DNA of 64,000 bases from Mycolicibacterium cosmeticum (lineage in GTDB: Bacteria; Actinomycetota; Actinomycetes; Mycobacteriales; Mycobacteriaceae): contig NZ_CCBB010000003.1 in assembly GCF_000613185.1 (NCBI RefSeq), positions 1,922,001 through 1,986,000 of the forward strand, in the 5' to 3' direction. A program made the position numbers and the translations under genes. The notes below the pieces were generated by a model. It was given only the letters and a program-made list of their open reading frames with translations. It was not told the origin of the DNA and ran no database searches. This document shows positions 36,394 to 47,045 of the stretch, piece by piece (position 1 is the first letter of the stretch; each line of letters starts with the position of its first letter).

Positions 36394-38106
36394 GTGACTG
36401 AAGACAACAGACCGAGCTCGGCCTTCGCGCGGCGGCCGGACGAGCTGCGGCGCATCCACGATCAGCTCGACGAGCTGGCGGCCGACCGCGATCAAATGGG
36501 ATTGCTGCTCCAACTGGCGATCGAGATCAGCTCCGACCTGGAGCTGGATCCGACGCTATATCGGATCATCCGCGCTGCGCTCACCCTCACCGGTGCGCGC
36601 TACGGCGCGATCGGCGTTTGGGGTCCCGACGACCTGCTCACCTCGTTCGTGCACGAGGGCATGGACCCGCGCACCGTGGAGCACATCGGTCACCTACCGG
36701 TCGGCAAGGGAATATTGGGGGCCCTGCGCGAGCGGACGGACCTGCTGAACCTGCGGGACCTCACCGAGCACGCCGCCTCGGCCGGCTTTCCGGAAGGACA
36801 TCCGCCGATGCGGTCCTTCCTCGGCATGCCGATCCGGATCCGGGGCGAACCGTTCGGCAGCCTGTACGTGGCCGACGACCGGCCCGGACACAGCTTCACC
36901 GGCGCCGATGAGCTGACCGCCCGCGCGTTGGCGTCGGTGGCAGCGGTCGCGATCGACAATGCCCGATTGTTCAACCAGATGCGGGTCGCCGCGTCGTGGA
37001 CGAACGCCAGTCGCGAGATCACCGCCGCGGTGCTCTCCGACGAGCAACCCGAGATGCTGCGGCCACTGCGGCTCATCGCCGAACGCGCGCTGCAGCTCAC
37101 CGACGCGGAGCAGGCCATCGTGCTGATCCCCGACGACCCGGATGCCGCCGAGGACGAGGTGCAGACGTTGGTGGTGTCGGCCGCCGTCGGCACCTATGCC
37201 GACGACGTGTTGGGGCAGCGCATCCCGGTCGCGGGTTCCACCACCGGCGCGGTGTTCCGCTCCGGTGAGCCGGTGATCACCGAGACCTTCCGCCGCCCGA
37301 TCGAGTCCTTCACCGATGCCGGTGAACGGCCGGCGATTGTCGCACCGTTGCGCGCCGAGCAACACACCCTGGGCGTGATCGCGGTGGCGCGTAATGCTTC
37401 TGGGCCGCCGTTCGACACCTCCTACCTCAATCTGGTGAGTGACTTCGCCGGTCACGCGGCCATCGCGCTCACAATTGCCAAGGCCCGGCGCGATACCGCG
37501 GAACTCGACCTGCTTTCCGATCGGGAGCGCATCGCGCACGATCTACACGACCAGGTGATCCAACGCGTGTTCGCGGTGGGGATGGACTTGCAAGGCGTCA
37601 TCGCCCGGATGCGGAACCCCGCATTGATCCAACGGGTTTCCCGGTCGGTCGACGAATTGCAGTCGGTGATCACCGATATCCGGACCACCATTTTCAATCT
37701 GCAGAAGTCATCGGCAACGCACGAGGGGTTTCCGGCACGGATCCATGACGTGTTCGAAAGCCTCACCGAGAGCATCGATGTGGCCGCCTCGCTCAACGTC
37801 AGCGGTCCGCTGAGCGTCGTCACGGCCACGCTGGCCGACCATGCGGAAGCCGTCTTCACCGAGGCGCTGAGCAATGCCATCCGCCATTCAGGCGCGGCCG
37901 AGATCATCGCGAGCATCACGGTCGGTGATGATTTGTCCATCATGGTCTCCGACAACGGCAAGGGCATACCGCCCGACAACCAGCGCAGCAGCGGCCTGCG
38001 CAACCTGGCCCGGCGGGCCGAGTCGGCACATGGCCAGTTCACCGTCGCCGATCGGCCGGGCGGCGGTACCGATGTCGTCTGGAGTGTGCCGCTCACCGTG
38101 GAATGA
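36394..38106 (+). CDS. devS: DevS/DosT-type haem sensor histidine kinase
   Basis: 570 residues from the GTG at 36394. GAF-A (about 45-195) keeps the proximal haem His (His136 in GFPEGHPPMR, equivalent to His149 of DosS) and the distal-side Tyr158 (Tyr171 in DosS). GAF-B follows (about 220-365). The kinase core has the HisKA_3 H-box (IAHDLHDQVIQRVFAVG, His385) and a HATPase_c domain with NAIRHSG, DNGKGIP and GSGLRNL-like motifs. At the position of DosS Glu87 it has Gly74 (ARYGAIG), as in DosT Gly85. It senses O2, NO or CO and phosphorylates DevR. It is 20 kb from devR, so it is an orphan kinase gene. Confidence 0.93.
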   Translation: MTEDNRPSSAFARRPDELRRIHDQLDELAADRDQMGLLLQLAIEISSDLELDPTLYRIIRAALTLTGARYGAIGVWGPDDLLTSFVHEGMDPRTVEHIGHLPVGKGILGALRERTDLLNLRDLTEHAASAGFPEGHPPMRSFLGMPIRIRGEPFGSLYVADDRPGHSFTGADELTARALASVAAVAIDNARLFNQMRVAASWTNASREITAAVLSDEQPEMLRPLRLIAERALQLTDAEQAIVLIPDDPDAAEDEVQTLVVSAAVGTYADDVLGQRIPVAGSTTGAVFRSGEPVITETFRRPIESFTDAGERPAIVAPLRAEQHTLGVIAVARNASGPPFDTSYLNLVSDFAGHAAIALTIAKARRDTAELDLLSDRERIAHDLHDQVIQRVFAVGMDLQGVIARMRNPALIQRVSRSVDELQSVITDIRTTIFNLQKSSATHEGFPARIHDVFESLTESIDVAASLNVSGPLSVVTATLADHAEAVFTEALSNAIRHSGAAEIIASITVGDDLSIMVSDNGKGIPPDNQRSSGLRNLARRAESAHGQFTVADRPGGGTDVVWSVPLTVE

Positions 38107-38125
38107 TCTCGACGTGCCCCGGCAG

Positions 38126-38162
38126 GGGCTGAGAGTCCCGAAACTCAAGGGACCAGTGGCCC
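38126..38162. promoter_or_regulatory. Tandem DosR-like boxes (arc operon)
   Basis: GGGCTGAGAGTCCC (38126-38139, continued by GAA as in the consensus right half) and GGGACCAGTGGCCC (38149-38162) lie in the gap after devS. The second ends 35 bp before the arcD ATG. Confidence 0.65.
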
Positions 38163-38197
38163 TATCGGGCGACGGTATCCGGGAAAACAATCGGTTC

Positions 38198-39676
38198 ATG
38201 GCCACTTCGAGCATGTCGCCTCCAGGCGAAACACGCGCCGCCGGAACCAAACCCGGCTTGACCTTGACCGCACTCACCGCACTGGTCGTCGGATCGATGA
38301 TCGGCAGCGGCATTTTCGCGTTGCCGTCCCAGATGGCCGGCAGTGCGGCTCCAGGCCCCCTACTCATCGGGTGGGTGATCACCGGGGCGGGCATGCTGAT
38401 GCTCGCATTCGTCTTCCAACGATTGGCCGAGCGTAAGCCGGATGTCGACGGGGGCGTCTACGGTTACGCGCGGGCGGGATTCGGCAACTACATCGGCTTC
38501 ACATCGGCCTTCGGCTACTGGGTGTCGGCTTGGGTGGGAAACGTCGCATACCTGGTGTTGTTGTTCGCCACCGTCGGCTACTTCTTCGACGCGTTCGCCG
38601 GCGGTGTCACCACACCGGCCATCATCGGGGCCTCGATTCTGCTGTGGGTGGTGCACGCCATGACCCTGCGCGGGGTGAAGACCGCCGCAATCGTCAATGT
38701 CATGGTCACCATCGCCAAGGTGGTGCCGATCCTCACCTTTATCGCCATTGCCGCCGTTGGCTTCAAGGCGGGGCTGTTCACCGCCGACTTCTGGGGAACC
38801 AGCACACGCATCGACGGCCAATCGCTGGGCGACACCATGTCCCAGGTGAAGAACATGATGTTGGTGACGGTGTGGGTGTTCATCGGCATCGAAGGCGCCG
38901 CCGTGTACTCCCAACGCGCAGCCGCGCGAAAAGACGTCGGACGGGCGACGGTTCTGGGCTTCGGCGTTGTACTGGCATTGCTGTTGCTGGTGAACCTGCT
39001 GTCCTATGGGCTGATGACGCAGGCCGAGCTGGCCGGACTGCCCGATCCTTCGATGGCCGGCGTGCTGAGAAGCCAAGTCGGCAGCTGGGGAGCGGCCTTC
39101 ATCTCGATCGGTCTGATCATCTCGCTGCTGGGCGCCCTCATCGCCTGGGTGATGCTGTGCGCCGAGATCATGCGGCTACCGGCGAAGGAAGGCGTGCTAC
39201 CCAAAGCGCTGGCCCGTGAGAATGCACACGGCGCCCCGGCGAATGCGTTGTGGCTGACCAACATCTGCGTGCAGATCCTGCTGTTGTGGACACTGGCCAA
39301 CCAGAGCACGTACCTCAATCTCATCCTGCTCGCGACATCGCTGATCCTGTTGCCCTACCTGTGGTCGGCCGGGTATCAGGTGCTGCTCGCGGTTCGAGGT
39401 GAGACATACGAAGATGGACACGGCCGTGCCCGCGACCTGATCATCGGCGTGCTGGCCCTGGTGTACGCGGTGTGGTTGGTGTACGCCGGCGGTTGGAAAT
39501 ACCTGCTGGTCGCGGCCGTCTTCTACCTGGCGGGCACCGCGCTGTACATCTGGGCGCGCCGGGAGAACCGGCTTCCCCTCTTCACCACGGCGGAAAGAGC
39601 CATCGTCGCCATCGTCGGGGCGACGGCGGGCGTGGCCGTGGTGCTGATGAGCAGCGGACAGTTGACCGTCCTGTGA
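38198..39676 (+). CDS. arcD: Arginine/ornithine antiporter (APC superfamily)
   Basis: 492 residues from the ATG at 38198; about 12 transmembrane helices. The first helix carries the APC signature [14 protein letters not shown], and the segments [15 protein letters not shown] and [14 protein letters not shown] are typical of ArcD-type antiporters. Exchanges external arginine for internal ornithine at no energy cost. It is the first gene of the coupled arcD-arcA-arcB-arcC operon. The start 324 bases upstream in the same frame is inside devS and is not real. Confidence 0.9.
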   Translation: MATSSMSPPGETRAAGTKPGLTLTALTALVVGSMIGSGIFALPSQMAGSAAPGPLLIGWVITGAGMLMLAFVFQRLAERKPDVDGGVYGYARAGFGNYIGFTSAFGYWVSAWVGNVAYLVLLFATVGYFFDAFAGGVTTPAIIGASILLWVVHAMTLRGVKTAAIVNVMVTIAKVVPILTFIAIAAVGFKAGLFTADFWGTSTRIDGQSLGDTMSQVKNMMLVTVWVFIGIEGAAVYSQRAAARKDVGRATVLGFGVVLALLLLVNLLSYGLMTQAELAGLPDPSMAGVLRSQVGSWGAAFISIGLIISLLGALIAWVMLCAEIMRLPAKEGVLPKALARENAHGAPANALWLTNICVQILLLWTLANQSTYLNLILLATSLILLPYLWSAGYQVLLAVRGETYEDGHGRARDLIIGVLALVYAVWLVYAGGWKYLLVAAVFYLAGTALYIWARRENRLPLFTTAERAIVAIVGATAGVAVVLMSSGQLTVL

Positions 39677-40932
39677 AGGCCGATGCGAGTGGGCTCGGGG
39701 TCTGGTCTGAGGCGGGCACGCTACGGCGCACCTTGGTGTGTGCACCCGGCCTGGCACACCAGCGGCTGACCCCGCAGAACCACGAGGAGCTGTTGTTCGA
39801 CGACGTGGTGTGGTTACAACAGGCCCGGCGAGACCACTTCGATTTCGTGGCGAAGATGACCGACCGCGGCGTGGAGGTGCTGGACTTACACGACCTGCTC
39901 GCCGACGTGCTCGACACCGCCGAGGGCCGAGCATGGCTGTTGCAGCGCAAGATCACGGACGACCTGGTGGGTGCGGGCCTGACCGATGACGTCCGCGCCT
40001 GGCTCGGCGAGATGCCATCGGAGACACTGGCGCAGTTCCTGATCGGTGGAGTCGGATACACCGAGCTGCCAACGGGATTGGGAGGCCAACTGCTGGCCGC
40101 GCTGCGGGAGAGGGATCCGGCCGGTTTCGTACTGCGTCCATTACCCAACACCCAGTTCATGCGCGACAACAGCTCGTGGATCTTCAACGGTGTCACCCTC
40201 AACGCGATGTACTGGCCGGCCCGGCAACAGGAGACGCTGCTGACCGCCGCGGTGTACAACTTCCATCCGGTATTCGCCGACCAGAAATTCGACGTCTGGC
40301 TGGGCGATCTGGACCAGGTGGCTCGTGACCATGGAGCGGCGACGCTGGAGGGTGGCGATGTCATGCCGGTGGGCAACGGGGTCGTGGTTATCGGCATGGG
40401 GGAGCGTTCGTCCCACCAGGCCATCACCCAGGTGGCGCGAAACCTGTTCGCCGCCGGCGCCGCCGAACAGGTCATCGTCGCGGGTTTGCCTAAGACTCGG
40501 TCCGCGATGCACCTGGACACCGTGTTCACGTTCTGTGACTACGACGTGGTGACGGCCTATACCCCGGTGGTCGACGGCGTGGTCCCGTTCACCTTGCGGC
40601 CGGACGACACCGCGCCGTCCGGCTTGGACGTCCGGCGGGAAGCGCGCGGCTTGGTCGAGACGATCGGCAGAGCCATCGGTGTCGAACTCAAGGTCATCAC
40701 CACGGCCGGTGACATCTATGGCGTTCAGCGCGAACAATGGGACGACGCCAACAACGTGGTCGCGCTCTCGCCGGGTGTGGTGATCGGATACGACCGCAAC
40801 ACCTTGACCAACACCGCCTTGCGCAAGGCCGGGATCGAGGTCGTCACCATCGACGCCAGCGAATTGGGTCGCGGCCGCGGCGGCGGCCGCTGCATGACCT
40901 GCCCGATCCTGCGTGATCCGCTCTACAGCTGA
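39673..40932 (+). CDS. arcA: Arginine deiminase
   Basis: 419 residues from the GTG at 39673, overlapping the arcD stop (GTGA). Family motifs: [44 protein letters not shown] and the catalytic Cys407 in [12 protein letters not shown] near the C-terminus. Hydrolyses arginine to citrulline and ammonia. The guanidino-binding Asp/Glu/His set appears intact. Confidence 0.95.
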   Translation: MKADASGLGVWSEAGTLRRTLVCAPGLAHQRLTPQNHEELLFDDVVWLQQARRDHFDFVAKMTDRGVEVLDLHDLLADVLDTAEGRAWLLQRKITDDLVGAGLTDDVRAWLGEMPSETLAQFLIGGVGYTELPTGLGGQLLAALRERDPAGFVLRPLPNTQFMRDNSSWIFNGVTLNAMYWPARQQETLLTAAVYNFHPVFADQKFDVWLGDLDQVARDHGAATLEGGDVMPVGNGVVVIGMGERSSHQAITQVARNLFAAGAAEQVIVAGLPKTRSAMHLDTVFTFCDYDVVTAYTPVVDGVVPFTLRPDDTAPSGLDVRREARGLVETIGRAIGVELKVITTAGDIYGVQREQWDDANNVVALSPGVVIGYDRNTLTNTALRKAGIEVVTIDASELGRGRGGGRCMTCPILRDPLYS

Positions 40933-40960
40933 CCCTTTCGTTGCCGGACGAGGATGAGAA

Positions 40961-41965
40961 GTGGCCTTCAACAACCGTAACCGCAGTGTCCTGAGCTTGA
41001 TTCATCACTCCGCCCAGGACCTGAACTATCTGCTCGATTTGTCTCGTGATCTCAAACGCGCCAAGTACGCGGGACAGCGATCATCGCGTCTGCAGGGCAA
41101 GAACATCGCGTTGATCTTCGAGAAGACGTCCACCCGCACCCGATGTGCCTTCGAGGTCGCCGCGTATGACGAAGGGGCGCACGTCACCTATATCGATCCC
41201 GCTTCCTCGCAGATCGGGCACAAGGAGTCCATGAAGGACACCGCGCGGGTGCTGGGACGCATGTATGACGCCATCGAGTACCGCGGGTCGGCACAGCACA
41301 CGGTCGAAGAATTGGCGGAGTACGCCGGTGTTCCGGTGTTCAACGGCCTCACCGACGATTTTCATCCGACACAGATGCTAGCCGACGTGCTGACGATGAC
41401 CGAGCATTGCCCGAAACCGTTGACGGAACTCAGCTTCGCCTTCGTCGGCGACGGGCGCAACAACGTCGCCCAATCGCTGCTGTTGGTCGGCGCCAAGCTG
41501 GGCATGGACGTCAGAATCGGTGCACCACGGTCGCTCTGGCCACACGCCGAACATGTGACGATGTGTGAGCGCCTCGCGACGGCGTCCGGAGCCCGGGTCG
41601 AAGTCACCGACGACCCGGCGGCCGCGGTGGCCGGTGTCGACTTCATCTACACCGACGTCTGGGTGTCCATGGGGGAGCCGCTGGACACCTGGTCGGAGCG
41701 GGTGGCGCTGCTGTTGCCATTTCAAGTCAACGCCGCGATGCTGGCGGCCGCCGGCAACCCGCGGGTCAAGTTCATGCACTGCCTGCCTGCCTTCCACAAC
41801 GGCGAGACCAAGGTCGGTGCCCAGATCGCCGCGCAGTACCCGGAACTGGCGGGTGGAATCGAAGTCACCGAAGAGGTTTTCGAAAGCCCGGCGAACATCG
41901 CTTTCGACCAGGCGGAGAATCGGATGCACACCATCAAGGCGGTTCTGGTGGCCGCACTCGGCTGA
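40961..41965 (+). CDS. arcB: Ornithine carbamoyltransferase, catabolic context
   Basis: 334 residues from the GTG at 40961 (AGGATGAG upstream). Carbamoyl-phosphate loop [15 protein letters not shown], substrate motif [12 protein letters not shown] and the catalytic HCLPAFHN are present. In this operon it runs as phosphorolysis of citrulline to ornithine and carbamoyl phosphate. A separate biosynthetic ArgF would be expected elsewhere. Confidence 0.94.
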   Translation: MAFNNRNRSVLSLIHHSAQDLNYLLDLSRDLKRAKYAGQRSSRLQGKNIALIFEKTSTRTRCAFEVAAYDEGAHVTYIDPASSQIGHKESMKDTARVLGRMYDAIEYRGSAQHTVEELAEYAGVPVFNGLTDDFHPTQMLADVLTMTEHCPKPLTELSFAFVGDGRNNVAQSLLLVGAKLGMDVRIGAPRSLWPHAEHVTMCERLATASGARVEVTDDPAAAVAGVDFIYTDVWVSMGEPLDTWSERVALLLPFQVNAAMLAAAGNPRVKFMHCLPAFHNGETKVGAQIAAQYPELAGGIEVTEEVFESPANIAFDQAENRMHTIKAVLVAALG

Positions 41966-41974
41966 GGGGACGCC

Positions 41975-42940
41975 ATGCGGATTGTCATCGCCTTGGGCGG
42001 CAACGCGTTACTGCGCCGTGGTCAGCCGATGACCGCCGAGAATCAGCGGGCCAATATCCGGGCCGCGGTCCGCAACATCGTGGCGGTTGCCGGCGGTAAC
42101 GAGCTGGTCGTGGCGCACGGCAACGGGCCGCAAGTGGGCCTGCTCGCGTTGCAAGCCGCGGCGTATCACGACGTCGTCGACGAGGCCACGCCGTTCCCTC
42201 TGGACGTGCTGGGTGCCCAGACCGACGCGATGATCGGATACGTGATCGAGCAGGAGCTCCGCAATCTCCTGCCCGCCGGGCAATCGGTGGCGACGGTGCT
42301 GACGATGATCGAAGTGGACCGCCACGATCCGGCTTTCCGGCATCCGACGAAGCCGATCGGCCCGGTCTACGACCGCGTCACGGCGGAGAAGCTGGCGGCT
42401 GCCGGCGGATGGGTGGTCGCACCCGACGGCGACAGCTTCCGGCGCGTGGTGCCCAGCCCACACCCCAAGACCATCGTCGAACTCGGTGTCATAGAACAGC
42501 TGGTCGAGCAGCAGGTGATCGTCATCTGCGCGGGCGGCGGTGGCATACCGACGGTGCGCGACGACAACGGCGACCTGGTGGGAGTCGAAGCCGTCATCGA
42601 CAAGGATCTCGCGTCGGCGTTGCTCGCCGCAGAACTCGGCGCGGATCTACTGGTGATCGCCACCGATGTGGATGGCGTGTACACCGGGTGGGGCACGGCC
42701 GGGCAGCGCCGGCTGGACCGGATCCACCCCGACGATGCCGAAGCGCTGTCGTTGCCCGCTGGCTCGATGGGGCCGAAGGTGGAAGCGGCGTGTGGATTCG
42801 CTCGCAGTACCGGCGGGGATGCGGTGATCGGTGCCCTGACCGATATCGCCCGCATCGTGGCCGGATCCGGCGGTACCCGGGTTTCGGTGAGCGGGGATGG
42901 GACCAAGGTCCCTGCGCGCAGAGACCAAAGCCAGTCGTGA
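41975..42940 (+). CDS. arcC: Carbamate kinase
   Basis: 321 residues. Amino-acid-kinase fold: [34 protein letters not shown], the inserted subdomain [31 protein letters not shown] and KVEAACGF near the end. Makes ATP from carbamoyl phosphate and ADP, the energy-yielding step of the pathway. Nine bases after arcB. The final codons overlap the DosR-like box for the next gene. Confidence 0.94.
   Translation: MRIVIALGGNALLRRGQPMTAENQRANIRAAVRNIVAVAGGNELVVAHGNGPQVGLLALQAAAYHDVVDEATPFPLDVLGAQTDAMIGYVIEQELRNLLPAGQSVATVLTMIEVDRHDPAFRHPTKPIGPVYDRVTAEKLAAAGGWVVAPDGDSFRRVVPSPHPKTIVELGVIEQLVEQQVIVICAGGGGIPTVRDDNGDLVGVEAVIDKDLASALLAAELGADLLVIATDVDGVYTGWGTAGQRRLDRIHPDDAEALSLPAGSMGPKVEAACGFARSTGGDAVIGALTDIARIVAGSGGTRVSVSGDGTKVPARRDQSQS
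42899..42934. promoter_or_regulatory. DosR-like boxes in the arcC tail (USP operon)
   Basis: GGGACCAAGGTCCC (42899-42912) is a perfect palindrome; a second, weaker GAGACCAAAGCCAG is at 42921-42934. The first lies wholly inside arcC; they end 94 and 72 bp before the USP ATG at 43007. Confidence 0.7.
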
Positions 42941-43006
42941 AGACGCTTCAGGCGGCCATAGCCTCAGGTGATCACTGACATGTTCGGATGACCGAAGGCC
43001 TTGCCC

Positions 43007-43855
43007 ATGGACGTCTCCACCCCGCCGGTCGTTGCCTACGTCGACGGATCGTCGTCCTCTAACGCCGTTGTCCGGGCCGCAGCACGGGAGGCGACCGACC
43101 GCGGCGCCGCCCTGTTGCTGCTCGCCGCGGTTCCGGTTTTGGACGGATCTCGTACCGCCCGCGAACGGCAGGCCGCGGAGGCGCTCCGATCGGCGATGAC
43201 AGAGGCTCTCGATGCGGCGGGCGCCGGCCTGCGGGTCGATACGCGAATCGATTCCGGAGGTGAGGCAGACAAACTCGTCGCCCGCTCGCACTGTGCTGCG
43301 CTGCTCTGCCTCGCGGCGCGCGATGCCCGAGCATCAGCGGTGTTGGGTTGGGCGCGGTCACCGGTGCTGTTGGTATGGAATCCGCAGCGGCAGCGGTGGG
43401 TGTCCGAGGACGGGTGGGTGGTCGCGGTCATCGGAGCGGAAGCGGACGCGGGGCGGGTGCTGCGCGCCGCGATGGTCGAGGCACGCCTGCGCGACAGTTC
43501 CGTGATGGTGCTGGCTCCGCACGGAACAGAACCTGATGAGTATGTGCGCATCGCCGAATCGGTCTGCCCGGAACCCGATCTCGAGGTGTGGGTGCTGCCG
43601 CGACCTACCGACCTGGTCGCGATGCTGTTGCAGCATCCCGACCTTGATCACCTGATCGTCACCACGGCCGATGACACCGCGCTGCTGGCATCGCTGCTCG
43701 GAAACCGCGAATTGGATGCGATGCAGGCGCGGCTGGAGGTTCTCGTGTTGCCCCAGACCAAGTTGCCATGGCCGGAGGTGACATTCGGCCCTGTTCGGCC
43801 GGACCGCAGCGCGATTACCGTGCATGACAACCGAATAGGAGGGCTGCAAAGATGA
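43007..43855 (+). CDS. Universal stress protein-like, degenerate domains
   Basis: 282 residues from the ATG at 43007 (a TTG at 43001 is also in frame). The first domain opens VVAYVDGSSSSNAVVRAAAREA, but neither domain has the ATP motif (LCLAARDARASAVLGW, and a short second domain). Probably cannot bind ATP. It is followed with a 4-base overlap by a DUF1876 gene. Confidence 0.8.
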   Translation: MDVSTPPVVAYVDGSSSSNAVVRAAAREATDRGAALLLLAAVPVLDGSRTARERQAAEALRSAMTEALDAAGAGLRVDTRIDSGGEADKLVARSHCAALLCLAARDARASAVLGWARSPVLLVWNPQRQRWVSEDGWVVAVIGAEADAGRVLRAAMVEARLRDSSVMVLAPHGTEPDEYVRIAESVCPEPDLEVWVLPRPTDLVAMLLQHPDLDHLIVTTADDTALLASLLGNRELDAMQARLEVLVLPQTKLPWPEVTFGPVRPDRSAITVHDNRIGGLQR

Positions 43856-44130
43856 ACGACTCGACCCGACAGGACAGAGAATGGGCCATCGGCGTGTGCG
43901 TCGACGAGCACGATGACCATACCCGGGCCACCGCATGGTTGGTCGGTGACACCCGCGATCTGACGGGAAGCGGTGTGGCCCGGCGCAATCCGGTCGACCG
44001 GGATGTGCCGGCGATCGGTGATGAACTCGCGGTGGCACGGGCCCTGCACGACCTCGCCGAGAAACTGCTCACGGCCACCGCCGGTGATATCGAGGACGTC
44101 ACGCACGAACACGTGCGGTCGTTGCACTGA
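43852..44130 (+). CDS. DUF1876 protein (Rv1738-like)
   Basis: 92 residues. Closely matches Rv1738: VDEHDDHTRATAWL, GSGVARRNPVDRDVPAIGDELAVARALHDLAEKL and DIEDVTHEHVR. Rv1738 is DosR-induced, structurally like ribosome hibernation factors, and probably shuts down translation. ATGA overlap with the USP gene. Confidence 0.9.
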   Translation: MNDSTRQDREWAIGVCVDEHDDHTRATAWLVGDTRDLTGSGVARRNPVDRDVPAIGDELAVARALHDLAEKLLTATAGDIEDVTHEHVRSLH

Positions 44131-44133
44131 ATC

Positions 44134-44676
44134 ATGACCATGATTCGCGCACCCCGACGTCGCTGGTATCGCTCGGTGGCGGCGGTAGCCGCTGTCACGT
44201 TCGGTGTCGCCGGGCTGGTCGTGACGGCGTTGGTGGTGATCGGTCGGTCCGGCGCCCCGCAGGACACGGGCCATATCACCCGGTCCGAGCGCACGGCCTT
44301 CGTGCAATGGTGGTCGTCCACCTACGGCGAGGTGACGGCGCTGCAGAATGCGCTCGACGCCGCGCAGCGCTCGGTGCATCGCGGTGACCGGCCCGGTCTC
44401 ACCGCGGCGTGTCAGAGGATGCATGACATCGCCGCCGTCGAACTCGTCGCCCATCTGCCCGCACCGCAACCCGACCTGAGCGCCGAGCTCGAGGCGGCGG
44501 TCACCGATGCACACGCCGCGGCGCATATGTGCCTGTCGGTGTTGGAGCAGACGCAGAACAGCTACGACGCGGAGTTCGTGTCCGATGTCGATCAGGCGGA
44601 TCGGCAGCTGAAAGCCGCGGTGGCGGACGCCAACAAGTACCTTGCCGGGGAATCGACGGGATCGGCCGGCCAATGA
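44134..44676 (+). CDS. Membrane-anchored or secreted hypothetical protein
   Basis: 180 residues (ATG at 44134 or 44140). A basic N-terminus and one hydrophobic helix (VAAVAAVTFGVAGLVVTALVVI) precede a helical extracytoplasmic domain with three Cys, including ACQRMHDIAAVEL and AHMCLSVLEQT. No family recognised. It is four bases after the DUF1876 stop, so in the same operon. Confidence 0.7.
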   Translation: MTMIRAPRRRWYRSVAAVAAVTFGVAGLVVTALVVIGRSGAPQDTGHITRSERTAFVQWWSSTYGEVTALQNALDAAQRSVHRGDRPGLTAACQRMHDIAAVELVAHLPAPQPDLSAELEAAVTDAHAAAHMCLSVLEQTQNSYDAEFVSDVDQADRQLKAAVADANKYLAGESTGSAGQ

Positions 44677-44757
44677 CCGCCGATGGTGTCGTCGTCGGAT
44701 CGGGTGGAGACCCAGTGCTCCTGCCTCTGGCCGGTTCTCGCCGATAGCGTCCTGACG

Positions 44758-45957
44758 ATGAGACCGACACTGCACGGCGCACTCCAACCGTTCACCCGGA
44801 CCGGTGGGTACTACGCACGGTCCTGGCGGGACTATCTGTACGGCGGCTCGAAGGATCTGCCCATCGCCCGGCCGACGCTGGCCCTGGCGGCCGAGGCCCT
44901 CCGTGATGAGGTGGCGTTGATCGGTCTTCGCGCCCGCCGCCCGCTCGGCAACGAGCATGAGTTCGAGCGGATTCACGACGAGGTCGTCGCCGCGCTGGAA
45001 TTCTATGGCGACCGCGGCTGTCTGACCGATCCCACCAGCTTCTTCGCCGCACCAGGTCCGCTGGGAGACGTCGAGGTGACCCCGGTACGGCGCGGAAGCC
45101 GGTTCTACGCCCGGATGCGCTGGGACAGCGGCTTCGTCCCGGCGCCAGGCGAACCCGGCGGGTCGCGGTGGACCACGTACCGCGCGAACGCCAGGGGATA
45201 TGGACTTCTCTTGCGCCACCGCGAGCCCCGTCCGTGGTTGGTGTGCGTTCACGGAACCGAGATGGGCCGGGCTGCCATCGATCTCGCGTTGTTCCGGGCC
45301 TGGTATCTGCACGATTCGCTGGGCCTCAACGTGGTGCTCCCGGTGCTTCCGATGCACGGACCCAGGGCCAACGGGCTGCCCAAAGGCGCGGTCTTTCCGG
45401 GCGCGGACATTCTCGACGACATCCACGCGACAGCGCAGGCCGTATGGGATATCCGCGGTCTGTTGGACTGGATCCGCCGGCAGCAACCGGGCGCCGCGAT
45501 CGGACTGTACGGACTGTCACTGGGTGGTTTCATCGCCGCGCTGGTGGCGAGCCTCGATCGGTATCTGACGTGTGCGGTGCTGGGCGTGCCGGTCGCAGAC
45601 CTCATCGACCTGCTGAGCCGGCATGCCGGTCTGGACCGCAATGACCCGCGGCGCCGAACAATCCTGTTGGCCACCACGCTCGGTCGGATGATCTCACCGC
45701 TTGCCCTGTCGCCACGTGTCCCGCCCACCGGGAGATTCATCTACGCAGGTTTGGCGGATCAGGTGGTGCACCCCCGCGAACAGGTCACCAGGCTGTGGGA
45801 GCACTGGGGCCGGCCGCAGATCGAATGGTATCGCGGTGGACACACCGGGTTCTTCCACTCGCGTCCGGTGAACCGCTTCGTGGTCGATGCGTTGGTGCGG
45901 TCCGGCCTTGTCGCGCAGGGCATCGGTTCGCCCGGTCCCGCGGAGTTGGCCGGCTGA
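44758..45957 (+). CDS. Alpha/beta hydrolase (lipase/esterase-like)
   Basis: 399 residues from the ATG at 44758; the longer open start at 44683 lacks support. Oxyanion region VCVHGTEMGRAAID, nucleophile Ser in GLYGLSLGGFIAAL, acid Asp in YAGLADQVVHPRE and catalytic His in RGGHTGFFHS. The long N-terminus (about 155 residues) may be a lid or membrane-binding part. Probably a lipid or ester hydrolase; could mobilise storage lipid made by the WS/DGATs (inference). Confidence 0.8.
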   Translation: MRPTLHGALQPFTRTGGYYARSWRDYLYGGSKDLPIARPTLALAAEALRDEVALIGLRARRPLGNEHEFERIHDEVVAALEFYGDRGCLTDPTSFFAAPGPLGDVEVTPVRRGSRFYARMRWDSGFVPAPGEPGGSRWTTYRANARGYGLLLRHREPRPWLVCVHGTEMGRAAIDLALFRAWYLHDSLGLNVVLPVLPMHGPRANGLPKGAVFPGADILDDIHATAQAVWDIRGLLDWIRRQQPGAAIGLYGLSLGGFIAALVASLDRYLTCAVLGVPVADLIDLLSRHAGLDRNDPRRRTILLATTLGRMISPLALSPRVPPTGRFIYAGLADQVVHPREQVTRLWEHWGRPQIEWYRGGHTGFFHSRPVNRFVVDALVRSGLVAQGIGSPGPAELAG

Positions 45958-45971
45958 GTTCTGACGAGAAG

Positions 45972-46835
45972 TCAGCGTGAGCGCACCACCACGATCGGTG
46001 CCGTCGCCGCCTGGGCCACGCTGCCGCTGACGGAGCCCAGAAGGGCGCCCGCCACCGCCCCGTATCCGTGGCTTCCGACGACGACAAGCTGCGCGGTATC
46101 GGACAATTCGACCAGCCGACGGCCGGGCTGGTCGCGAACGACCACGCGGTGCACGTTCACCCGCGGGTAGCGGCGCTGCCAGGAGGCCAGCTGGCCGGCG
46201 ACCTCGGCATCGACGTCCGGCCGCAGTTGCTCCCAATCGAATCCGGGCAGTTCGAAGGCGCCCGCGGACCACCACGCATGCACGGCGACCAGGTCGACGC
46301 CGCGGCGACCAGCCTCCTCGAATGCCAGGGTGGTCGCTTCCTCGGACGCCGCGGACCCGTCGTAACCCAGCAGGACCGGAGCGCGTAAGTCCGGCGGTCG
46401 GTGACTGTCATGGATCACCGCCACCGGGCAATGGGCGCGATGCACCATGGCGGTGCTGACACTGCCGAGAACGGTACGGGCGACCGCTCCGCGACCGCGC
46501 GAACCCACCACGACCATTCCGGCGGTGCGCGACGCGTCGATCAACGCGGCGGCCGGCGCCGCGTGCGCGTACTCGGTGACCACTTCGACGGATCCGTTCG
46601 TCGCCTCGTGCACGGTGCGGGCGGCCGCGTGCAGGATGTCCTTGCCCCGATCGCGCAGCCATTCCAGATACCCGTTCGGCGCCGGGGCCACCGGCCACGC
46701 GGCGATCGGCGGTGCAGCGGCGTGCAACAGGACCAGTGTTGCCCCGTGCAGCGCCGACTCGCCTGCGGCCCACTCCAACGCGACGTGTCCGGGTTCCGAG
46801 CCATCCACGCCGACAACGATTTTCTCGATCTTCAC
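45972..46835 (-). CDS. Universal stress protein, two intact ATP-binding UspA domains
   Basis: 287 residues from the GTG at 46835 (GGCAGGAC upstream); sequence before it is not USP-like. Both domains are complete: [19 protein letters not shown] and [19 protein letters not shown]. Divergent from the membrane protein at 47046, with boxes between them. Confidence 0.9.
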   Translation of the reverse strand: MKIEKIVVGVDGSEPGHVALEWAAGESALHGATLVLLHAAAPPIAAWPVAPAPNGYLEWLRDRGKDILHAAARTVHEATNGSVEVVTEYAHAAPAAALIDASRTAGMVVVGSRGRGAVARTVLGSVSTAMVHRAHCPVAVIHDSHRPPDLRAPVLLGYDGSAASEEATTLAFEEAGRRGVDLVAVHAWWSAGAFELPGFDWEQLRPDVDAEVAGQLASWQRRYPRVNVHRVVVRDQPGRRLVELSDTAQLVVVGSHGYGAVAGALLGSVSGSVAQAATAPIVVVRSR

Positions 46836-46882
46836 GTGTTGTCCTGCCGTCCTCTCTCGATTCCGGGAACGAGCGGCTGCCC

Positions 46883-46896
46883 AGGACTCTAGTGGT
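46883..46896. promoter_or_regulatory. Weak DosR-like box
   Basis: AGGACTCTAGTGGT keeps the GGACT...AGT core but not the right end. It is 47 bp before the USP GTG at 46835. Confidence 0.4.
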
Positions 46897-46950
46897 AGCG
46901 CTCGACCGTGTTCCAGTGCCATATGTCCCCGGGTGAGGCCACGCCGCGAA

Positions 46951-46964
46951 GGGACTTCAGGCCC
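46951..46964. promoter_or_regulatory. DosR-like box between divergent USP and membrane protein genes
   Basis: GGGACTTCAGGCCC, with TA following, has a perfect left half. It is 81 bp before the ATG at 47046 and 115 bp before the USP start. Confidence 0.68.
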
Positions 46965-47045
46965 TAGTGCCCGGGTCGCACGGGGTGATGTGATTCCCCG
47001 ACGTCCCGCGACACGCCGGGGACGAGTGGATAAGGAAGTGGGCTG

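Noticed and set aside
36255..36455. Longer starts for the zinc-ribbon protein
   Set aside because: The extension overlaps the devS start and lacks protein-like composition.
43648..45486. 612-codon leftward frame
   Set aside because: Covers four well-supported rightward genes and looks like a GC-rich shadow.
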